Source of the DNA: an uncultured Bacteroidales bacterium
Lineage (GTDB): Bacteria > Bacteroidota > Bacteroidia > Bacteroidales > Marinilabiliaceae
NCBI GenBank assembly: GCA_937892255.1
Contig: CALAUL010000028.1
Coordinates: forward strand, 1 to 18,719
Direction of reading: 5' to 3'
DNA length: 18,719 nucleotides
The position numbers were made by a program, and so were the translations under genes. This document shows, piece by piece, positions 1 to 5,950 of this stretch (position 1 is the stretch's first letter; each line of letters opens with the position of its first letter). The notes beneath the pieces were generated by a model. It had not been told where the DNA came from. It saw only the letters and a list, made by a program, of their open reading frames with translations, and did not search any database.

Positions 1-813
1 GCTTTGTTGGGAATTGTGTTGAGTGTGTTGGTTTTGGCATTGGCTATTGAGTATAACAGTGCAAAGCGAATGCTGTATAAATCGGTAGGACAAGTCAGTT
101 CGCAACATATATATGGAGGTTTTATAATGCAGGTAAAGGAATACATGTTCCCTTTGTTGTATTGCATAAGATTAAAGAGTATATTAATAGGTCTTCCATT
201 GCTTATTGTGGTAGAAACTCCTTATATCTACTCGTTAAATGTTGAGTCGGTTTATATTGGAGGTGTGAATGTATATTGTTGGTTTATACCGGCATTAATA
301 GCAATGCCTGTCTTTTTTTGTAATCCTATAACATCGTATTTGTCAAACTATATAGATGGTCTTATTACGTTAAAACCATCTTTTGTAAAGATGATGTTAT
401 ATCGATTACATCGAATACTATCAGTGATATCAGTTATAATAGCTGGTATATTTATGATTATAACCAAAGATTATCTTTTTGTGTTGTCATCACTTGTCTT
501 TGTTGTGATGGTATCGATTCCCATAGGTATGATAGAAAATTCGTTTGCCTCTAAGAAAATGCCGTATTTTCAAAGTGTTATGGAAATGAACACAATTACG
601 GATTATAGGCTTTATTTGTTGCGTTTGGGCACTCTTGCAGTGTTGTCTGTGCCATTTATACTATTGCAATTTGTGGAATATAATATAGGTTGTTATGTTG
701 TGTTGACTGTCGGAGTAATAGGGCTGTTGTTCCATAGATATATGCTTGATAAAACCGCAGACATATTTTGGAAGAACAGACATAAGATACTTGATGGAAT
801 GAGAGAGGGATAG
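1..813 (+). CDS. DUF5687-like multi-pass membrane protein (3' part, cut by window edge)
   Basis: The reading frame is already open at base 1, so about 270 C-terminal residues are visible and the true start lies outside the window. The protein is almost wholly hydrophobic, with about six membrane segments separated by short basic loops, and ends in a charged tail. A segment near residues 115-130 (SNYIDGLITLKPSFVKMML) resembles the conserved 'S-x-x-F/Y-D-G-L-L-T' block that I recall from DUF5687, a Bacteroidota family of about 480 residues with an ABC-permease-like look. The next gene is a full-length protein of the same layout, and the C-terminal halves can be aligned by eye. The 49-bp gap to that gene has no terminator, so the two are probably cotranscribed. 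An ATP-binding partner, if there is one, would lie upstream of the window. The role is inferred to be a transport or export permease; the substrate is unknown. Confidence 0.72.
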   Translation, partial: ALLGIVLSVLVLALAIEYNSAKRMLYKSVGQVSSQHIYGGFIMQVKEYMFPLLYCIRLKSILIGLPLLIVVETPYIYSLNVESVYIGGVNVYCWFIPALIAMPVFFCNPITSYLSNYIDGLITLKPSFVKMMLYRLHRILSVISVIIAGIFMIITKDYLFVLSSLVFVVMVSIPIGMIENSFASKKMPYFQSVMEMNTITDYRLYLLRLGTLAVLSVPFILLQFVEYNIGCYVVLTVGVIGLLFHRYMLDKTADIFWKNRHKILDGMREG

Positions 814-862
814 AAGAGTTTATAATGAGATAGTATTAGGTAGATTAAAAAAATTAATAATC

Positions 863-2305
863 ATGATAAGTAGCATATATAGGCATTTGTTTCTAGAACT
901 GAAACGTTCGTCGTATTGGATAGATACAATGTTCATGAACATTATAAAAGGCGTGGGTTTGACACTTGGGTGTATACCATTGCTCGTTGTGTCTGTTGTT
1001 TTGGATTATGTGTTGTTCGCTGTATTTCAGAAGCCGCTTTCGGTATCGTTTCTTACGCTTGTCGTATGTGGTTTGTTGTTGGATTTTGTTCTGAAAGTCA
1101 GGTTTTTAAAGTTTGGCTATAGACAATATGGTCCGTATCTCACATTGCCTATCGGGAGGCGACGAATAGTGAATTATGAAGTGGTTAAGTCGCTTATCTC
1201 TGTTTATAATATCTATGGAGTGATATTGACAATGCCATTTTTCATCAGAATGGTTTACATAGGACGACTATCGGCTTCGCTTGCGGTGTCGTATATACTA
1301 TTAGTATTTGCTGTACAGTTGTGTGTGTCGCTACTTGCGAGAGTAAGTAAGAGTCTGTCGAGAGTGTCGTTTGTAGTTATATTGAGTGTCTTTGTGGCGA
1401 TATGTGTTGCAAGCATCTATTATCTCATGGAGGTAGAATCGTTGCCTTCTGTGTTAGAGACAATCAGGAGTAACTCAGTGGTGTTTTTTATGTTAGGAGG
1501 ACTTCTCTATGTGGTATATTACATATTTACCTCACTCACGATAAGACGCTCGATGTACGGAATGTATGAAGGCGAAAGCGGGAAAATAGGGAGTCGCATG
1601 GCAGATGTCGGACTATTACGAAGAACGCCGATATTGCGAATATACCTATTGGCGTTGTTCAGATGTAAGTCGCACTTTTATATGCTTATAATTTGTGCGA
1701 TAATGCTTGTGGCTTTGTTGTTAGATATTAGCGTTTTCTCTACTCCGCAAATGAAAGTATTTATAATGTCCTTATTTGTTTGTGGACCTGCAGCAGGTTT
1801 TTCTTTGTATGCACAAATCATGTCGACGAGTGCAGAAGGTCTTTCGGTATGTGGCTTAAATACATGGAAGCAGTTACTTTGGATAACATTCGTTTGTCAT
1901 GTTCTATGGTCGTTATTTGCTACAGCATTGTTGATGTTTTTGACAAGTGAGTATATGTTGTGTCTCTATATATATCTAATTTCGATAGGTTTGGTTTTTT
2001 ATGTAATATCCGAGAGCAATGGGTATTTTAAAGGACGATTTGATATATTTGAACAACAAGGTTTGGGTAAACAGGATTTCAAATTCTCAGTTCGTTATAT
2101 GGGGGCTTTATATCTTATTCCTACGATATGGTCAATTTTTTATTCCTCTATGGCGTCGGGAACTGTTTCTCCTCAGGCCTTTACTATATTCTCGTTGTTG
2201 CTCTCAGTACCCTTTATCATATTCACCAAAGTGGGGATAAACAGACATGCTAAAGTATTTTCACGCAATAAGTACAGTTATTTGAAAAGCACACGCTCGA
2301 AATAG
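863..2305 (+). CDS. DUF5687-like multi-pass membrane protein, full length (tandem paralogue)
   Basis: This 480-residue protein has about 10-12 hydrophobic segments and a short amphipathic N-terminus (IYRHLFLELKRS) typical of permease subunits that start with 'lead a large body into the membrane'. Residues 70-95 hold a D-x-V-L-K-x-R-F-L block followed by a P-Y-L-x-L-P-I-x-R-R-R-I-V-N-Y pattern, which matches my memory of DUF5687 (unknown function, often beside ABC ATPases). The length equals the family norm. The start at 863 is preceded by an A-rich stretch and no clear Shine-Dalgarno, as is common in Bacteroidota. It lies 49 bp after the preceding paralogue with no terminator between them, and a strong hairpin follows at 2342. 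It is probably one half of a two-permease complex with the upstream gene. The family call is fairly sure; the substrate is unknown. Confidence 0.78.
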   Translation: MISSIYRHLFLELKRSSYWIDTMFMNIIKGVGLTLGCIPLLVVSVVLDYVLFAVFQKPLSVSFLTLVVCGLLLDFVLKVRFLKFGYRQYGPYLTLPIGRRRIVNYEVVKSLISVYNIYGVILTMPFFIRMVYIGRLSASLAVSYILLVFAVQLCVSLLARVSKSLSRVSFVVILSVFVAICVASIYYLMEVESLPSVLETIRSNSVVFFMLGGLLYVVYYIFTSLTIRRSMYGMYEGESGKIGSRMADVGLLRRTPILRIYLLALFRCKSHFYMLIICAIMLVALLLDISVFSTPQMKVFIMSLFVCGPAAGFSLYAQIMSTSAEGLSVCGLNTWKQLLWITFVCHVLWSLFATALLMFLTSEYMLCLYIYLISIGLVFYVISESNGYFKGRFDIFEQQGLGKQDFKFSVRYMGALYLIPTIWSIFYSSMASGTVSPQAFTIFSLLLSVPFIIFTKVGINRHAKVFSRNKYSYLKSTRSK

Positions 2306-2341
2306 ATGACATGCTGTAAAAAACTTCAGTAATAGACCATA

Positions 2342-2381
2342 AAAAAGGTTGTCTAACGTTATTTCGTCAGACAACCTTTTT
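2342..2381. terminator. Bidirectional rho-independent terminator
   Basis: A perfect 13-bp stem (2342-2354 with 2369-2381) has a 5' A-run and a 3' T-run, so it would work on both strands. An extra ACG/CGT pairing lies inside the loop. It sits between two convergent genes, ending at 2305 (+) and 2402 (-). Confidence 0.93.
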
Positions 2382-2401
2382 ATTGAGAAATACCCTTTTG
2401 T

Positions 2402-3211
2402 TTACTTTATGTTTAGCAATGGAACATTGTTTCCGCCGTTGTAAGTAGGGAGTTTGCCATCCCATTTTTCGATAGCATATTGTCTTACGAGCATTTCGTT
2501 AAGAGAAGCAGCGACAACACGGTTGTAGTAAGCTTCGCCATCAGCTTTTATTTTAAGAGCTTTTGCTTCACCTTCTGCCTTAGCAATCTCAATTTTAGCA
2601 TTAGCTTCAGCCTGTTTTACGAGGTTTTCAGCTTTGAGAGACTCTTGAATAGCGTTGTTTTTTGCTTCTATGGCAGCGCTAAGAGAGGCGGGAGGAGTTA
2701 TCATGGAGGTGAACTCTTCAACAATAAAACCTTCTTTGGTGAGTATAGAATCAAGAATGAACTTTACTTCATTTTCAAAACTTGCTCTTGAAGCCATGAG
2801 TTCGTCGGACGAATATCTGTTGGCAGTCTCTCTGTACGCATCGTAGATGACCGTTCGCATGTATCCGGATTCGATATCTTCAATAGGTTTACGATATTTG
2901 GCGAAGATATCAACGGCTTTGTCTCTGTTCAGACGAAAAGCGATAAGCGGGTCCATGTCAAAGACAGCGGCATCTTTTGTTGTTACCTTAAATGGAGCAT
3001 AGTCAACACGTTGAACATAGATAGGGTATGTGAAAATCTGCTCGGTAAACGGGTTGTAGAATACATAACCTGTCACGGGAGAGGCATCAAGTTTGCCTTG
3101 TTCCGTGAGCGAAAATTTCTTAAAGCAGATACCTACCTCAGAGGTGTCAACAGTTCGACATGATGATAGACACAAGAGCGCTATTAAACTTACGAAAATA
3201 CTTTTTTTCAT
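2402..3211 (-). CDS. SPFH/Band 7 (prohibitin/stomatin-like) lipoprotein
   Basis: The 269-residue protein starts with a lipoprotein signal (MKKSIFVSLIALLCLSSC, lipobox LSSC, Cys18). An SPFH domain of about 150 residues follows, containing a V-x-V-T-T-K-D-A-A-V-F-D-M-D strand pattern near residues 75-90. A long alanine/glutamate/lysine helix (about 180-230, 'KAEAEAKA'-like, with EAKALKIKADGEA) is the classic coiled coil of flotillins, stomatins and prohibitins. These families build ring- or cage-shaped oligomers on membranes and regulate proteases or organise lipid domains. Here the lipid anchor replaces the usual N-terminal membrane helix, so the ring would sit in the periplasm on the inner or outer membrane. 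It is the last gene of a group with the coiled-coil gene (28 bp upstream) and rex, and is closed by the hairpin at 2342-2381. The fold call is solid; the function is unknown. Confidence 0.88.
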   Translation of the reverse strand: MKKSIFVSLIALLCLSSCRTVDTSEVGICFKKFSLTEQGKLDASPVTGYVFYNPFTEQIFTYPIYVQRVDYAPFKVTTKDAAVFDMDPLIAFRLNRDKAVDIFAKYRKPIEDIESGYMRTVIYDAYRETANRYSSDELMASRASFENEVKFILDSILTKEGFIVEEFTSMITPPASLSAAIEAKNNAIQESLKAENLVKQAEANAKIEIAKAEGEAKALKIKADGEAYYNRVVAASLNEMLVRQYAIEKWDGKLPTYNGGNNVPLLNIK

Positions 3212-3239
3212 TGTTGAAATACTTTTTCTATTGTTAGTC

Positions 3240-3836
3240 TTATTTTTTCTTTTTCTTGTCCTTTGAGGGTTCTCCTACGGCACGAGTGATTTGTTCTGCC
3301 AAGTTGCCAGTGAGTTCTTCGTATTTAGAAGAGACTTGGTTGTACTTTTCTTCTGCCATCTCTACGGCTGTTTCAGCGACTTTGATTTGTCCCTTTCCTT
3401 TTGTGATGTTTTGTTCGCCTTTGGCAATGTTCTTTTCGGCTGCCTTAATCTTGTTGTCTATTTCTTTTAGTGCAGCTTTAGAACGTTGGTCGAGTTCTTT
3501 AATATCGGTTTGAGCTTGTTTTACGACATCTTGTTCTTTGCTCTTGAGGAACTTGTTGAAGCCCTTCTTCTCTTCTGCGAATTCTTTTATTTTCGCTTTC
3601 TTTTCAGCGGCAAGTTCTTTAAGTTCTGCCTTGCCATTGTTTACCATCTCTGTTCCTTTTGTTACGAGCGAGTCAGCGATAAAGGCTTTTCTGTTTGCTG
3701 TTTCAAGTTTTTTCTTGGCAGCTTCATAAGATGCAATAGCCTTTTGTTTTGCTGCCTCTGCTTTTTGGTCGGCAGATTGTGCTGAAATGGTCATTGTGCA
3801 AAGCAATGCAGCAATGCCGAGTATGTACTTTTTCAT
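3240..3836 (-). CDS. Secreted coiled-coil protein, Lys/Glu/Ala-rich
   Basis: The 198-residue protein has a Sec signal peptide (MKKYILGIAALLCTMTISAQ, probable cut after ISAQ or the preceding Ala). The rest is almost continuously helical and charged: runs of K, E and A from residue 23 to about 170, with few aromatic residues and heptad-like spacing. It ends in a lysine tail (KDKKKKK). Short internal echoes such as IAKGEQNITKGKGQI suggest repeat-born helices. I recognise no family. It lies 26 bp downstream of rex and 28 bp upstream of the SPFH lipoprotein gene on the same strand, so all three are probably cotranscribed. A coiled-coil periplasmic protein beside an SPFH ring protein could be its binding partner or adaptor; this is inference from position only. 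The basic tail could also bind a membrane surface or polysaccharide. Confidence 0.85.
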   Translation of the reverse strand: MKKYILGIAALLCTMTISAQSADQKAEAAKQKAIASYEAAKKKLETANRKAFIADSLVTKGTEMVNNGKAELKELAAEKKAKIKEFAEEKKGFNKFLKSKEQDVVKQAQTDIKELDQRSKAALKEIDNKIKAAEKNIAKGEQNITKGKGQIKVAETAVEMAEEKYNQVSSKYEELTGNLAEQITRAVGEPSKDKKKKK

Positions 3837-3862
3837 AACAGTAATGTTTTATTGAATTAATA

Positions 3863-4516
3863 CTATTTTTGACTGTGTAATCTGTTGAATATCACTGCTA
3901 AATGTGCGTATAGAGACGTATTCTGTACAACGACGTCTTCGGGTGTCTTAATGCGTACGGAAGTAAAGTTCCAGATGGCTTTTATTCCACCGCTAACCAT
4001 CAAGTCAGCCACGGATTGTGCATGTTCAACCGGAACTGTCAAGATGCCTATTTTTACGTCTTCTTTTTTTACCTTCTTAAAGTCGTCGGTGTGATAAATT
4101 GTCGTTCCTCCGATGTTAAGTCCTACTTTATCGGGATTGACATCGAAAGCGGCAACGATGCTAAATCCAAATTGTGTCAGACCATGGTCAAGAAGTAGAG
4201 CTGTGCCCAAACTTCCTGCGCCAAAGAGATAACCGTAGTCCATGCGGTTAAATTGCAAGAAGGTCTCTAACTCTGTTATCAGAGGCTCTACTTCGTATCC
4301 GACACGAGTTTTGCCCACTATGCAAGTGTGGGACAGATCTTTCGTTACTTGTGTCGGGTCAACACCCATATCACGTCCTATCTGTGTTGATGATACGTGT
4401 TTTAGCCCATTTCGTTGTGCTAATTTGAGATAAGTCAAATAGCAAGGCATACGACGTAGTGTTGGTTCCGGAACCAACGTTACAGGTGTACGTGTTATGT
4501 TTTCTCCATTGTTCAT
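3863..4516 (-). CDS. rex: Redox-sensing transcriptional repressor Rex
   Basis: Rex senses the NADH/NAD+ ratio and represses fermentation and respiration genes when NADH is low. The 217-residue product, starting MNNGENITRT, has the family's length. The N-terminal winged helix (about 15-85) shows RRMPCYLTYL, VSSTQIGRDMGVDPTQVTKDLS and VGYEVEPLI. The Rossmann NADH-binding domain follows with GAGSLG at residues 99-104, and the C-terminal swapping helix ends in HLAVIFNRLHSQK. I place the start at 4516: the frame stays open to 4801, but that extension would run antisense through the 5' part of the divergent gene, is not Rex-like, and leaves no room for promoters. The conserved glycine-rich wing block is altered (SHTCIVGKTRVGY instead of the usual S-x-F-G-x-x-G-x-x-G-x-G-Y). 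A -7 box lies immediately upstream (4523-4530). Probably the first gene of a three-gene unit. Confidence 0.95.
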   Translation of the reverse strand: MNNGENITRTPVTLVPEPTLRRMPCYLTYLKLAQRNGLKHVSSTQIGRDMGVDPTQVTKDLSHTCIVGKTRVGYEVEPLITELETFLQFNRMDYGYLFGAGSLGTALLLDHGLTQFGFSIVAAFDVNPDKVGLNIGGTTIYHTDDFKKVKKEDVKIGILTVPVEHAQSVADLMVSGGIKAIWNFTSVRIKTPEDVVVQNTSLYAHLAVIFNRLHSQK

Positions 4517-4522
4517 AATAGA

Positions 4523-4530
4523 CAAAAATA
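4523..4530 (-). promoter_or_regulatory. Candidate -7 promoter box for rex
   Basis: On the minus strand this reads TATTTTTG, matching the Bacteroidota -7 consensus TAnnTTTG. Its G is only 6 bases before the rex ATG, so transcription would begin at or next to the start codon. I see no good -33 TTG at the expected distance. Confidence 0.42.
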
Positions 4531-4542
4531 GAAATTTTTCTA
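4529..4542. promoter_or_regulatory. Candidate operator palindrome in the rex/yciO divergent promoter
   Basis: TAGAAA-TT-TTTCTA is a perfect 6-bp inverted repeat with a 2-bp spacer. It lies between the two divergent -7 boxes and touches the one for rex. It does not match the TTGTGAA-type Rex operator of other phyla, so binding by Rex is a guess. Confidence 0.3.
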
Positions 4543-4550
4543 AAATAATG

Positions 4551-4558
4551 TATCTTTG
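4551..4558 (+). promoter_or_regulatory. Candidate -7 promoter box for the yciO-rpe unit
   Basis: TATCTTTG fits the Bacteroidota TAnnTTTG consensus exactly and lies 24 bp before the ATG at 4583. The expected -33 region (about 4527-4532) is A-rich without a clear TTG, so the promoter would be weak or factor-dependent. Confidence 0.5.
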
Positions 4559-4582
4559 TAATCTGAAAAAAGATGTTGAGAC

Positions 4583-5206
4583 ATGATAATAAGGATACAC
4601 CCGGACAATCCGGACGAACGTAATGTGCAGCGAGTAGTGGATTGCTTGCAAGATGGTGGTATTGTTGTTTATCCGACAGATACTGTGTATGGTATAGGTT
4701 GTGATATTACCAATCTGCAGGCAGTGGAGAAGATATTGAAGTTTAAGGATATTAATCTTAAGAAGAATAATCTCTCGTTTATCTGTTATGATATGAGCCA
4801 TGTGTCGGACTATGTGCGACCGTTGGACAATGATGTGTATAAACTCATGAAGCGTAATTTGCCGGGGCCATTTACGTTTATTCTCAACGCTAATAATAAT
4901 GTTCCGAAACTCTTTAGGTCAAACAAGAAGACTGTGGGTGTTCGTATTCCGGATAATAAGATTATCAGAGAGGTGGTACGTGTCTTGGGCAATCCTATAT
5001 TGTCGACATCTGTCAAGGGTTATGGCGATGAAGATGAAGAGGTGGAGTATATTCGTGAGCCCGAACTTATAGAGGAGCGTCATTCGCATATTGCAGATAT
5101 TATCATTGACGGAGGTGTTGGAGGTTATGAAGGTTCTACGGTGGTAGATTGTACGAGTGGCGAGTATGAAATTTTGCGACAAGGAAAAGGTATATTAGAA
5201 GAGTAA
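4583..5206 (+). CDS. yciO: Sua5/YciO/YrdC family protein (YciO-type threonylcarbamoyl-AMP synthase homologue)
   Basis: The 207-residue protein is a single YrdC-like domain. Diagnostic blocks are RIHPDNPDERN at the N-terminus, GGIVVYPTDTVYGIGCD (about 25-42), LPGPFTFIL, TVGVRIPDN and ILSTSV, ending with GSTVVDC and a short tail. Sua5 and YrdC proteins make L-threonylcarbamoyladenylate from threonine, bicarbonate and ATP for the t6A modification of tRNA. The IHPDNP start and KNNLSFICYDMS block are closer to E. coli YciO, whose own role is less certain than that of YrdC/Sua5, and the long C-terminal Sua5 domain is absent. Whether it is this organism's t6A enzyme or a side paralogue cannot be told here. 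It is followed after 13 bp by rpe on the same strand, so they are probably cotranscribed from the promoter near 4551. Confidence 0.92.
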   Translation: MIIRIHPDNPDERNVQRVVDCLQDGGIVVYPTDTVYGIGCDITNLQAVEKILKFKDINLKKNNLSFICYDMSHVSDYVRPLDNDVYKLMKRNLPGPFTFILNANNNVPKLFRSNKKTVGVRIPDNKIIREVVRVLGNPILSTSVKGYGDEDEEVEYIREPELIEERHSHIADIIIDGGVGGYEGSTVVDCTSGEYEILRQGKGILEE

Positions 5207-5219
5207 ACAATATATAGAG

Positions 5220-5873
5220 ATGAGTTCAGTTATTGTGTCGCCTTCGTTATTGGCGGCAGACTTTGGAAATTTGCAGAGAGACATTGAGATGGTCAACAGC
5301 AGTGAGGCGGATTGGTTTCACGTTGATGTTATGGACGGTCTCTTTGTGCCTAATATTTCATTTGGTGCACCTGTTATCAAGCATATCAAAAAGCATGCGC
5401 AGAAGCCTTTAGATGTTCATTTGATGATAACAGACCCGAGTCGTTATATCAATCATTTTAGGGATTTGGGAGCGGATATTCTCAATGTGCATTATGAAGC
5501 GTGTACGCATTTGCATCGTACCATAGAACAGATACGCAATGCCGGAATGAGTCCTGCCGTAACGCTCAATCCGCACACTCCGGTAGAAGTCCTCGAAGAT
5601 ATTTTGTCAGAGGTAGATATGGTGTTGCTTATGTCTGTCAATCCCGGTTTTGGAGGTCAGAAGTTCATCATGAATACTCTTGAAAAGGCACGTCGTTTGC
5701 GAGATATGATTCAGCGAAAAGGTGTTCGGACTATCATAGAAGTAGACGGAGGAATAGACAATACAACGGCTCCATTGGTCAGAGAGGCCGGTGTAGATGC
5801 TTTTGTTGCCGGCAGTTTCGTTTTTGGAGCACAACGGCCTAAGGAGGTTATTTTTTGGCTGAAAAACTTGTAG
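5220..5873 (+). CDS. rpe: Ribulose-phosphate 3-epimerase
   Basis: The enzyme interconverts D-ribulose 5-phosphate and D-xylulose 5-phosphate in the non-oxidative pentose phosphate pathway, in the cytoplasm. The 217-residue protein is a complete TIM barrel with all usual landmarks in order: SPSLLAADFGNL at the N-terminus, HVDVMDGLFVPN (metal ligands and first catalytic Asp), DVHLMI, VNPGFGGQKF, EVDGGI (second catalytic Asp) and VAGSFVFG (phosphate-binding loop). The typical ALNPxTP block reads TLNPHTP. The start at 5220 gives the normal length. It lies 13 bp behind the YciO-type gene. A weak hairpin at 5902 separates it from the convergent kinase gene. Nothing unusual is seen. Confidence 0.98.
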   Translation: MSSVIVSPSLLAADFGNLQRDIEMVNSSEADWFHVDVMDGLFVPNISFGAPVIKHIKKHAQKPLDVHLMITDPSRYINHFRDLGADILNVHYEACTHLHRTIEQIRNAGMSPAVTLNPHTPVEVLEDILSEVDMVLLMSVNPGFGGQKFIMNTLEKARRLRDMIQRKGVRTIIEVDGGIDNTTAPLVREAGVDAFVAGSFVFGAQRPKEVIFWLKNL

Positions 5874-5901
5874 TGGCGTATAACCGTCAGAAAAATATAT
5901 C

Positions 5902-5937
5902 GGCACTTTGCTCTCTCATGGGTGGAGTGCCTATTTT
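5902..5937. terminator. Possible weak bidirectional terminator between rpe and the kinase gene
   Basis: GGCACT (5902-5907) pairs with AGTGCC (5926-5931) across an 18-base loop and is followed by TATTTT on the plus strand. On the minus strand the hairpin is followed by GATATATTTTT. The stem is short and the loop large, but the position between convergent genes fits. Confidence 0.42.
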
Positions 5938-5950
5938 ATATTTGATAATG

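Noticed and set aside
4517..4801. Upstream extension of the rex reading frame to 4801
   Set aside because: It would run antisense through the 5' part of the yciO-type gene, the added residues are unlike any Rex, and the family length is met by starting at 4516.
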